The notes beneath the pieces are model-generated. The model saw nothing but the letters and a program-made list of their open reading frames with translations. It was not told where the DNA came from and made no database searches. From contig NZ_JADPFO010000004.1 of assembly GCF_015668515.1 (NCBI RefSeq), forward strand, positions 62,001 through 126,000: a DNA stretch of 64,000 nucleotides, read 5' to 3'. Position numbers and translations under genes: made by a program. Positions 24,706 to 32,492 of this stretch are shown one piece after another. The DNA comes from Paraclostridium tenue. GTDB taxonomy: Bacteria; Bacillota; Clostridia; Peptostreptococcales; Peptostreptococcaceae. Each line of letters opens with the position of its first letter. The stretch's first letter is position 1.

Positions 24706-25617
24706 TTACTTCTCTAGCATAGCTATCAATGCCCCATAAGCTATAGAGTATAATTTTGATTCATGTGTATCAGCTCTTGATACTAAAACGATAGGTGCTT
24801 TTGCTCCCATTACCACTCCAGCAGATTTTGCTCCAGCAAAATATGTCAAAGATTTACCAATTCCATTTCCAACTTCTATTGTTGGAACTAAAAGAATGTC
24901 TACATCTCCAGATACTTTACTTTCTATACCTTTTATTCTGGCTGATTCAGATGATATAGCTAAATCAAGTGCTAATGGACCTTCCAGTATAACATTTTCT
25001 CCAAACCTTTTATTTTCACTAGATTCTTGCAATTTTTTTGCATCTACAGTTGCTTGCATTTTAGAATCTACTTTTTCCTTTGCTGCTAGGGCTGCTACTT
25101 TAATATTTTCAATCTTAAGTGGCTTACATGCTTTTATTGCATTTTCAACAATTTTTTCTTTATGCTCATAACTAGGATTTATATTCATGCCCCCATCTGT
25201 AAGCATAAGTAGCTTATGATAACTTGGTATATCATATATCATAACATGGCTAAGTAAACTATCTGTTCTTAATCCATAATCTTTATTTAAAACCTCTTTT
25301 AATAAAATAGATGTATCTAGTATTCCTTTCATTAAAAAATCAGCTTTTTTGCTACTTACTAATTTAACAGCTATTTGAGCACAACCTTCATAAGTACTAG
25401 CTTCAATCATATTAACATTATTCAAATTTAAATTTAAATTTTTAGCTATTTCTTTTATTTTATCAATTTTACCTATTAAAATAGGTTCTATTATGTTCAT
25501 ATTCATAGCCTCTACTACAGCACATAAAACTTCTTCATCTTGTGCTGCCGCTACAGCTAACTTAACTTTTTCATTTAGTTTTAGCTCATTTATTATATCG
25601 CTTAAATTTTTAATCAA
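24706..25617 (-). CDS. ptb: Phosphate butyryltransferase (Ptb/Pta family)
   Basis: A 303-residue phosphotransacylase of the Ptb type (LAVAAAQDEEVLCAV, FLMKGILDTSILLKEVL, HVMIYDIPSYHKLLMLTDGGMNINP, APIVLVSRADTHESK). It converts butyryl-CoA or related acyl-CoA to acyl-phosphate; some members accept acetyl-CoA. It starts at TTG 25617 after TAAGGGGGTG. No butyrate or acetate kinase is adjacent. Standing directly upstream of cooS, it could turn acyl-CoA into acyl-phosphate for ATP formation, but specificity cannot be read from sequence. Confidence 0.88.
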   Translation of the reverse strand: MIKNLSDIINELKLNEKVKLAVAAAQDEEVLCAVVEAMNMNIIEPILIGKIDKIKEIAKNLNLNLNNVNMIEASTYEGCAQIAVKLVSSKKADFLMKGILDTSILLKEVLNKDYGLRTDSLLSHVMIYDIPSYHKLLMLTDGGMNINPSYEHKEKIVENAIKACKPLKIENIKVAALAAKEKVDSKMQATVDAKKLQESSENKRFGENVILEGPLALDLAISSESARIKGIESKVSGDVDILLVPTIEVGNGIGKSLTYFAGAKSAGVVMGAKAPIVLVSRADTHESKLYSIAYGALIAMLEK

Positions 25618-25734
25618 TATAACACCCCCTTATATTCTTATTTTTGTCAACTTATAAATATGTATATAAATTTTTAATACTTATAATAAACCTAATTTGA
25701 CATATTAACTCCTACTCCTTTTTATTTAAATAAA

Positions 25735-25764
25735 AAAGCTATAAGAATAAATTCTCATAGCTTT
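25735..25764 (-). terminator. Terminator of the radical SAM-TPR gene pair
   Basis: Minus-strand stem AAAGCTATGAGAA / TTCTTATAGCTTT with a TTTA loop, followed by a T-rich tail, just after the TPR gene stop. Confidence 0.85.
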
Positions 25765-25780
25765 ATAAATTTAGCTTATA

Positions 25781-26926
25781 TTATCTATAACTATCTAGTT
25801 CTCTTAAACATGCTACTGTTACTTCATCTTGAGGATTTATTTCATATGCTCTTTCTATGTAATAAATAGCATTATCTAAATCTCCATCATTTAAATAAGC
25901 CATACCTAAATTACAAAGTATCTCCGGGTCTTCTTTTTTTAACTTAGCAGCCTTTTCAAAATATTCTATAGCACCTTTCATATTGTAATTTGAAGCCTCA
26001 CAAAGACCTAACTCAACTAATGTGTCCACTTGATTTGGTCTTATTATAAGTATCTTTTCAAAATATTTTTGAGCTTGTCCTATATCATTCATATTTCTAT
26101 AAGCTAATCCTATCATAAATAAAAGATTCCACCAGTCTCCATGCTCATCTGCTAATGGAAGTAGTTTTTCTAATCCTTCTTCATTTTTCCCTTGGAACAC
26201 TAAATTATATCCTTCTTCATATTGAACTTTAAAATCCATTTTTCCTATAAGTTCTTGTATCTCAGCACATAAGTCTTCTGGTAATCCTAGCTTAATTGCT
26301 TCTTCCCATGTAACTTTGCTTTTTATATACTGATTTTGATTATAATAGTGATACCCTAAATGATAGTATGCTAATGCAAATGACTCATCTAAATCTCTAA
26401 CTTTTTCTAATGCCTCTATAGCATCTAATAAAAATGCTTCCATAGGTTGTTCGTCACCATTTTTTTGATGTTGCTTAGCTAATTCTTGGCAAACTATAGC
26501 ATAATGATAAAGAGCATCTACATCATTAGGATATAAACTTACACTACATTTTAGGTATATTAAAGAATCTGTATATTCTCCAGCTTCAAAATACTTTCTA
26601 GACATATATCCCATATATGCTTTTAAGTCTAAATCTAGATTCTTTTGTATAGCGTCTAGAAACTTCTTATATTCATCATTAAGTTTAAACTTACTATCAA
26701 TTCCCATAATATATATCATTGCATCAGCTATAGACATTGAACTTAACCCATTTTGAGCTGTATTAGTTTTTATACCTTTTACTAATACATCATTTTTTAT
26801 AGGTACATCTAGTCCATCTTTAGGGAATTCATATCCTTTTAAATTAAATTCTGCTCCATTTTTTATTCTTAAAAATGCTAATTCTTCCGCTTTTTTTAGT
26901 ATATATTTCTCACTTCTAAATTTCAC
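25781..26926 (-). CDS. Tetratricopeptide repeat protein
   Basis: The start is GTG 26926, six bases after a perfect AGGAGG; earlier in-frame codons to 26995 lie inside the upstream gene and lack a site. The 381-residue product has several TPR units from about residue 130 to the end (YLKCSVSLYPNDVDALYHYAIV, FALAYYHLGYHYYNQNQY, KILIIRPNQVDTLVELGLCE, EILCNLGMAYLNDGDLDNA). These are protein-interaction repeats with no catalytic site. The ribosome binding site overlaps the TAG of the radical SAM gene, so the two are tightly coupled. Partner unknown. Confidence 0.88.
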   Translation of the reverse strand: MKFRSEKYILKKAEELAFLRIKNGAEFNLKGYEFPKDGLDVPIKNDVLVKGIKTNTAQNGLSSMSIADAMIYIMGIDSKFKLNDEYKKFLDAIQKNLDLDLKAYMGYMSRKYFEAGEYTDSLIYLKCSVSLYPNDVDALYHYAIVCQELAKQHQKNGDEQPMEAFLLDAIEALEKVRDLDESFALAYYHLGYHYYNQNQYIKSKVTWEEAIKLGLPEDLCAEIQELIGKMDFKVQYEEGYNLVFQGKNEEGLEKLLPLADEHGDWWNLLFMIGLAYRNMNDIGQAQKYFEKILIIRPNQVDTLVELGLCEASNYNMKGAIEYFEKAAKLKKEDPEILCNLGMAYLNDGDLDNAIYYIERAYEINPQDEVTVACLRELDSYR

Positions 26927-26936
26927 TTTATACCTC

Positions 26937-28697
26937 CTATATTTCCACTGTGTATGATTTAGATTTCTCAAACACCTTTTTATCATCATAAACAAATAAT
27001 ATTATACTTTCTTTTGGTTGTAATTTTGCAGTTATATTTTTCTTTAATTGTAATATATCATACTTAAATGTCTCAAAATGAACATATTTTATTATTTGTT
27101 TTGCAGGAGTATTTTCAAATCTAGGTATATATTTTAATATATTTCCTTCATTTTGTAAAAATAAATGGCATCTATTTTTAAAATCATCTACTTCTACTTT
27201 ATCCATAAATGCAGGCACATTAGATGTTTTTCCTAAAGATATATAATCATACTTTACAATTTCTTTAAATAATTCAGTTTCTATATTAATTTTATCTGTA
27301 TAGAAATCTACTAATATCTTATATAATTGGTTCTTTCCTTGTGATGCATTGAAATATCCATTATCATTGAAATATGTTGCAAACTCCTCGAAAAACTTAA
27401 AAGGACTTTCTTTATAATAATTATGTATTATATACCTCATTGAAAGAACAAAGTTTTTAGAGTTAAAGTATCTTTCTAATATTTCTTCTATATCTTTTAA
27501 TTTTAATATCTCATTGTAACTTATATATTTATTATATAAAACTTCATATGGAGGATAATCTTTATATCTAAATTCATGTTCATCTGCTTGATTTCTAATT
27601 CCTGTACCTTTTATCATTTTTAAGAAACCTAATTGTAAATGCTCTATTCCTAGATTAAATACATCATTAAATGAGTTTTCAAAGCTACTATAATCTTCAT
27701 ATGGTAATCCTGCTATCAAATCTAGATGTTGATGTATATTTCTAAATGATGCTATCTTTTGAACTACATATGATAATTTTTTAAAATCATCTCTTCTACC
27801 TACAGCATCTAATACTTTTTCATTTGTAGATTGAACTCCTATTTCAAATTGGAATAGACCTTCTTTACAGTCTTTTAAAAACTCTAACATATCATCAGTT
27901 AATAAGTGTGCCGTAACTTCAAAATGATATGTTGTATAACCATTATCATTTTCCATTAAAAATTTCATTATTTCCATTGCAAATTTTTTATTTGCATTAA
28001 ATGTTCTATCTATAAACTTGATTTGAGATACTCTAGCATCTATAAGTTTCTTTAAATCTTTTTTTACTCTATCTATACTAAAATATCTTAATCCTTCTAT
28101 CGCTGAAGATAAACAGTACTGACAGTTAAAAGGACAACCTCTCGATGTTTCATAATATACAATTCTATTTTCATATTCTTTTTTATCTAACTCTTCATAA
28201 GGACTAGGTATTAAATCTAAATTTTCTAAAAGTTTCATAGGTTTATTAGTTATAATAGAATCATTACTTCTATAAACTATTCCATCAACGTCTTCTATTT
28301 TCATATCCCCTATAAGATATTTTGTAAAATCTCTAAATATAAGTTCTCCTTCTCCATAAAGTATATAATCTATAAAATCATATTTTTTCATAGCTTCTTC
28401 ACTGTCATAAGTTACTTCTGGTCCACCTAAAGCTATTTTTATATTTGGTTTAACTTTCTTTAAGTTATTACATAACTTAACTATATCATTTACATTCCAT
28501 ATATATGTTGAAAATAATATAACATCATAATTATTTGTATATATATCTTTTAATATAAAATCTAATTCATTGTTTATCGTATATTCTCTTATATCTACAT
28601 TTATATCTTCAATATCTTTTACCATTTGTTTTAGATATCTTATTGCTAGGTTTGTATGTATAAATTTCGAATTTAACGTAGTTAAAAGTATTTTCAA
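26937..28697 (-). CDS. B12-binding domain radical SAM protein (DUF4080 type)
   Basis: A 586-residue protein starting at TTG 28697 (GAGGTG six bases upstream). Residues 1-140 form a cobalamin-binding Rossmann domain (ILLTTLNSKFIHTNLAIRYL, VILFSTYIWN, IALGGPEVTYDSEEAM, YGEGE). Next comes the radical SAM core with TSRGCPFNCQYCLSS near residue 180 (CxxxCxxC) and QFEIGVQSTNEKVL. The C-terminal 200 residues match my memory of DUF4080. Such enzymes are class B methylases or related, with unknown substrate. It is followed by a coupled TPR protein. Confidence 0.9.
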   Translation of the reverse strand: MKILLTTLNSKFIHTNLAIRYLKQMVKDIEDINVDIREYTINNELDFILKDIYTNNYDVILFSTYIWNVNDIVKLCNNLKKVKPNIKIALGGPEVTYDSEEAMKKYDFIDYILYGEGELIFRDFTKYLIGDMKIEDVDGIVYRSNDSIITNKPMKLLENLDLIPSPYEELDKKEYENRIVYYETSRGCPFNCQYCLSSAIEGLRYFSIDRVKKDLKKLIDARVSQIKFIDRTFNANKKFAMEIMKFLMENDNGYTTYHFEVTAHLLTDDMLEFLKDCKEGLFQFEIGVQSTNEKVLDAVGRRDDFKKLSYVVQKIASFRNIHQHLDLIAGLPYEDYSSFENSFNDVFNLGIEHLQLGFLKMIKGTGIRNQADEHEFRYKDYPPYEVLYNKYISYNEILKLKDIEEILERYFNSKNFVLSMRYIIHNYYKESPFKFFEEFATYFNDNGYFNASQGKNQLYKILVDFYTDKINIETELFKEIVKYDYISLGKTSNVPAFMDKVEVDDFKNRCHLFLQNEGNILKYIPRFENTPAKQIIKYVHFETFKYDILQLKKNITAKLQPKESIILFVYDDKKVFEKSKSYTVEI

Positions 28698-28879
28698 TTA
28701 ATTCACCTCTTTTATTAATTTTCTTAGCTATAATCGTCTATTTTTGTTAAAATACTATATGTATGATTTTTATTTATAATATTATGTATATAAAAAGAAG
28801 GTTTTTTTATATTGTTGTAGAATTATATCTTATTATATATTTTCTTAATCACTAAATTACACATGAAAGGAAGTTTTTT

Positions 28880-29080
28880 ATGAAATTGTTCGACAAAGTA
28901 TCTATTGATGCACTATCTAAAAGAGATTTATTGCTTATTGTAAAAGCATTAGAATATACCTATGAAAATACTAATTTAGAAGATTTCATCGACCTTAGAA
29001 ACAGCCTTATAAAAGAACTTTGTTTTCTAACAAACACTAAAGAAGAAGTTTTTGTTGAATATTTAGAATCTGATAATTAA
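28880..29080 (+). CDS. Small conserved-looking protein of unknown function
   Basis: A 66-residue acidic protein (MKLFDKVSIDALSKRDLLLIV...) preceded by GAAAGGAAG at good distance. It is predicted to be helical, without membrane segment or metal motif. I do not recognise the family, though its size and composition look like a real clostridial gene. Its TAA overlaps the stop codon of the convergent gene in a TTAA palindrome, and no terminator separates them. Confidence 0.7.
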   Translation: MKLFDKVSIDALSKRDLLLIVKALEYTYENTNLEDFIDLRNSLIKELCFLTNTKEEVFVEYLESDN

Positions 29081-30000
29081 GCTTTTCTAAATTTAAAGCT
29101 ATAATTACCAGATTTTGATACCAAATTAATAGTCAATATATTGTTAGAAAAATCTTTTGATACAACTTTTATATTGTTTAGTATTGGATCAGACTTTACA
29201 TCTCCAATTTCTAAACTTATTAAATATCTTGGGTCAGATTTTATATTATATTCTTTTTTAGATATCTTGTATTTTCTAAGTTTTATAATATATTCTGACA
29301 TAGAGTTTATAAAATCTATATTGTCTATATTACTTTCAATATTTAAATTGAGAATAGATAATATAGATTTTTTTATACTTTTAATACCATCTAAGCTAAC
29401 TTCTCTATCTTCTATGTAAACATCATATATAGCATTTAATAAATTTGTTATTATATTAGTACTTTCGTAGTCACTTACTTTAAGGTCTATGTATCTATCT
29501 ATAGCTTGTATAGTTTGAATTCTCTTCATTTCAAATTTTATAACTTCTGATTTATCCATATTGTGATTAAATTCAATTATAACAGTTTTTATCTTTTGCA
29601 TTAAATCTTCATATTCTATATTTGAATTTTCAATTATAGAGTGAATTAATGTATTATATATTAAACTAGCTAATATGTAATCATTCATATACTCATTAGC
29701 CTTATTATATAAAACATGATATTTCATAACCTTTAATGCTTCTAATTCACTTTTTTTCATATTTGTATTTGATATCACAATTGGAAGTACAATGTTTATT
29801 ATGTTTAAATCTTTTAATTTTTGTCCATAGAATTTATAATATAATAATTCATCTTTTAATCTATTTTTATCTATTTTTACATATCTTTGAGTTATATCAT
29901 CAACTAAAGACTTCGTATTTAAAATAATCATGTCTTTAATATATTTATCCTCTATACCAAATGCATTTATATATGCTTTCTTTAATAAATCCTCTTTCAT
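29077..30000 (-). CDS. Hypothetical protein, 307 residues
   Basis: I do not recognise this protein. It is mostly helical, rich in Ile, Asn and Lys, without signal peptide, membrane segment or cysteine cluster. The C-terminal 50 residues (VVSKDFSNNILTINLVSKSGNYSFKFRKA) look like beta-strands. It starts at ATG 30000 and ends in a one-codon overlap with the convergent 28880 gene. It lies downstream of a candidate small RNA and argS. Confidence 0.7.
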   Translation of the reverse strand: MKEDLLKKAYINAFGIEDKYIKDMIILNTKSLVDDITQRYVKIDKNRLKDELLYYKFYGQKLKDLNIINIVLPIVISNTNMKKSELEALKVMKYHVLYNKANEYMNDYILASLIYNTLIHSIIENSNIEYEDLMQKIKTVIIEFNHNMDKSEVIKFEMKRIQTIQAIDRYIDLKVSDYESTNIITNLLNAIYDVYIEDREVSLDGIKSIKKSILSILNLNIESNIDNIDFINSMSEYIIKLRKYKISKKEYNIKSDPRYLISLEIGDVKSDPILNNIKVVSKDFSNNILTINLVSKSGNYSFKFRKA

Positions 30001-30068
30001 AAGTACTACCTTCCTAACGTATAAACTACTTTATAGTTTTATCAATTAATTAACTTAGTATACTTTTT

Positions 30069-30095
30069 AAAAAAAATAGGCAGCTGTTAGCTGCC
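30069..30095 (-). terminator. Strong rho-independent terminator
   Basis: Minus-strand GGCAGCT-AAC-AGCTGCC stem followed by TA and eight T (30076-30069). It ends the candidate small RNA and any argS read-through. Confidence 0.88.
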
Positions 30096-30187
30096 GTAAA
30101 TGTAGGGGGGGAGTAGAATACTATTGATACTCTACTTCCATATATCTCTTTTGATTTTTATTAGCTCAACTATCGAGCTATTTCTTA
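30069..30187 (-). ncRNA. Candidate small RNA with exposed C7 segment
   Basis: The 255-bp gap after argS has a minus-strand promoter (30193-30222) and a strong terminator (30069-30095), defining a transcript of about 120 nt with no reasonable ORF. It would fold into AGCTC/GAGCT (7-base loop), GTAGAGTA/TATTCTAC, and the terminator stem. Between the last two lies an unpaired CTCCCCCCCTACATTTAC. The sequence CCCCCCCTACATTT (30111-30098) is the exact complement of AAATGTAGGGGGGG in front of zapA (42637-42624). A base-pairing regulator is inferred. Alternatively the hairpins are merely the long 3' end of argS. Confidence 0.55.
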
Positions 30188-30192
30188 ATATA

Positions 30193-30222
30193 ATTATACA
30201 ATAACCGAAATTTAGATGTAAA
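30193..30222 (-). promoter_or_regulatory. Predicted promoter of the candidate small RNA
   Basis: Minus-strand TTTACA (30222-30217) and TATAAT (30198-30193), spacer 18 bp, starting 34 bp after the argS stop codon. Confidence 0.6.
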
Positions 30223-30255
30223 GCATTATTTTTCGACAAATGTATATAAGATATA

Positions 30256-31956
30256 TTACATTCTTTCTGGTGCACCCATACCTAATAATGCAAGAGCATT
30301 TTCTATAGTTTGTTTAGTAGCTGCAACTAAAGCTACTCTAGCTTTTTTAACTTCTATATCGTCAACTAATATTGGATTTTCATGATAGAATTTATTAAAT
30401 GCTTGAGCTAAATCTAACACAAATCTTGTTACTATATGTGGTTCATTTTTTCTTAATGCTACTAATATATTTTTATTAAATGATGCTATTAATTTTATTA
30501 CTTCCGAACTATCAGCATCAGTTAATAAATTGTAATCTATATCTGTACTTACTTCCATATTAGCTTTTCTTAAAACTGAACAACATCTAGCATGTGTATA
30601 TTGTACATATGGTCCTGTTTCACCCTCAAAACTTAAAGTTCTCTCCCAAGAGAATGTATAATCTTTTATTCTACTATTAGATAATTCTTGGAATACTACT
30701 GCTCCAACTCCAACTTGTTTAGCTATTTCATCTACATTCTTAGCATTAGGATTTTTAGCAAGCATTGTTTCTTTTGTTTTTTCTATAGCTTGTTTTAAAA
30801 CATCTTCTAAGAAAACTACTCTACCTTTTCTTGTAGACATAGTACCTTCTTCTAATGCAACCATACCAAATGGAACATGTACCATATCTTTAGCCCAATC
30901 AAATCCAACTAATTCTAAAACTTTAAATAATTGTTGGAAGTGTAAGCTTTGTTGAGATCCAACTACATATATACATTTTTCAAAATCGTAGTTTTCTTTT
31001 CTGTATAATGCAGCAGCTAAGTCTCTAGTCATATATAATGTAGATCCATCTTTTTTAGTTATAAGTGCTGGAGGCATATTGTATTCTTCTAAATCAACTA
31101 TATTAGTTCCTTCAGATTCTTTTAATAAATCCTTATCTTTTATTATATCTATTACTCTATCCATTTTATCTGAGTAGAAACTTTCTCCTGCATATGAATC
31201 AAATTCTATATCTAGTAAATCATAAACTCTAGAGAATTCTTTTAAACTTTCATCTCTAAACCATTGCCATAAATCAACAGCTTCTTTATCTTTATTTTCT
31301 AATTTTGTAAACCAAGCTCTAGCTTCATCTTCCATTTCTGGATGTTTTTCAGCTTCATCATGGAATTGTATGTATAATTTTAATAACTCAGGTATTGGGT
31401 TAGCTTCAACAGCTTCCTTGCTTCCCCATTTTTTAAATGCAACTATAAGCTTACCAAATTGAGTTCCATAATCTCCAAGATGATTTACTCTTATAGTATT
31501 ATATCCTTGAGAATCATATATTTTGTATAAAGCATTACCTATAACTGTAGTTCTTATGTGTCCTATGTGGAATGGCTTAGCTATGTTAGGAGATGAGAAA
31601 TCTATTACTACAGTTTTATCTTTTCCTAAATCACTGTGTCCATAGTCTTTTCCTTTAGTTAAAACATCATTTATAACAGTCTTAGCTAATTGAGATTTGT
31701 TAACGAAAAAGTTAACATATCCTCCTGCTGGTTCAACTTTTGATATAGCTTCATTAGCTTCTATACTTTGTGCTATATCAGCTGCTATCATATTAGGTGC
31801 TTTTCTAAATACTTTTGCTAATCTAAAGCATGGGAATGCATAATCTCCCATTTCACTATTTGGCGGTACTTCTATTAATCCAACTATTTCTTCTAATGTT
31901 AAATCTTCTATTTTCTCTTTTAAAGATTTAGCTACTTCTATTTTAAAATCTTGCAT
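30256..31956 (-). CDS. argS: Arginyl-tRNA synthetase
   Basis: A 566-residue class I synthetase. It has an N-terminal Add-1 domain, the HIGH motif in SSPNIAKPFHIGHIRTT near residue 125, a KMSKS equivalent in MSTRKGRVV near residue 380, and a C-terminal DALR anticodon domain ending GMGAPERM. Charges tRNA-Arg. It lies alone, with its start 70 bp after the DUF523 gene. No T-box is visible upstream. Confidence 0.98.
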   Translation of the reverse strand: MQDFKIEVAKSLKEKIEDLTLEEIVGLIEVPPNSEMGDYAFPCFRLAKVFRKAPNMIAADIAQSIEANEAISKVEPAGGYVNFFVNKSQLAKTVINDVLTKGKDYGHSDLGKDKTVVIDFSSPNIAKPFHIGHIRTTVIGNALYKIYDSQGYNTIRVNHLGDYGTQFGKLIVAFKKWGSKEAVEANPIPELLKLYIQFHDEAEKHPEMEDEARAWFTKLENKDKEAVDLWQWFRDESLKEFSRVYDLLDIEFDSYAGESFYSDKMDRVIDIIKDKDLLKESEGTNIVDLEEYNMPPALITKKDGSTLYMTRDLAAALYRKENYDFEKCIYVVGSQQSLHFQQLFKVLELVGFDWAKDMVHVPFGMVALEEGTMSTRKGRVVFLEDVLKQAIEKTKETMLAKNPNAKNVDEIAKQVGVGAVVFQELSNSRIKDYTFSWERTLSFEGETGPYVQYTHARCCSVLRKANMEVSTDIDYNLLTDADSSEVIKLIASFNKNILVALRKNEPHIVTRFVLDLAQAFNKFYHENPILVDDIEVKKARVALVAATKQTIENALALLGMGAPERM

Positions 31957-32026
31957 ATTAGTGCTCCTTCCTTATTCTTATAACACTTTATGATAAAACA
32001 AATTGTATTTTTTTTCAAGTATATGT

Positions 32027-32476
32027 CTACTTTTCTAATTGCTTCTCACTAATGATATCTATTCCTTCATTTTTTAAAATTGAAGCTGTAACTCCTAATC
32101 CATTAATCTTGTTTCCTTGAAATGTTCCATCATATATTTTGTTACTTCCACAAGATGGACTACCTTCTTTTAAAATAGCTTTTTTACAACCATATAATTT
32201 TGCTATTTTTAAGGTTTCATAAGCTCCCTTTAAGAAATTTTCTGTCATATCCATACCTTGTTTATTTTTCACCTTACATTTATTATTTAAAACTTCATTC
32301 CCTGTTCCATTGACTATTTCACAAGGAATTCTTGGAGTTGATAATCCACCTAATTGCTCAGGACAAACTAATATAAATTGTTTGTCCCTTAGATAATTCT
32401 TAACTCCTTCATGATTGTTATTATCGCCATCATATTTACAGTTTATGCCTAATAAACAAGCTGATACTAATATCAT
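32027..32476 (-). CDS. DUF523 family protein
   Basis: A 149-residue protein: VSACLLGINCKYDGDNN, VCPEQLGGLSTPR, KEGSPSCGSNKIYDGTF and GLGVTA are the recognised DUF523 motifs, with conserved cysteines at about residues 7, 13, 39 and 108. Function is unproven; in other genomes the domain can be fused to DUF1722 or stand alone. It follows mutS2 by 16 bp, so it is probably co-transcribed with it. Confidence 0.92.
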   Translation of the reverse strand: MILVSACLLGINCKYDGDNNNHEGVKNYLRDKQFILVCPEQLGGLSTPRIPCEIVNGTGNEVLNNKCKVKNKQGMDMTENFLKGAYETLKIAKLYGCKKAILKEGSPSCGSNKIYDGTFQGNKINGLGVTASILKNEGIDIISEKQLEK

Positions 32477-32492
32477 TTTTTCATCCCCTTAA

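Noticed and set aside
30124-30204. A 26-codon plus-strand frame starting at TTG after AGGGGGGGAG, coding for a hydrophobic peptide, possibly a type I toxin antisense to the small RNA
   Set aside because: The G-run would be a strong ribosome binding site, but the start is TTG, the -35 of any plus-strand promoter is poor (only TATACT at 30059-30064), and it would be far shorter than known toxins. Kept only as an alternative reading of the G7 sequence.
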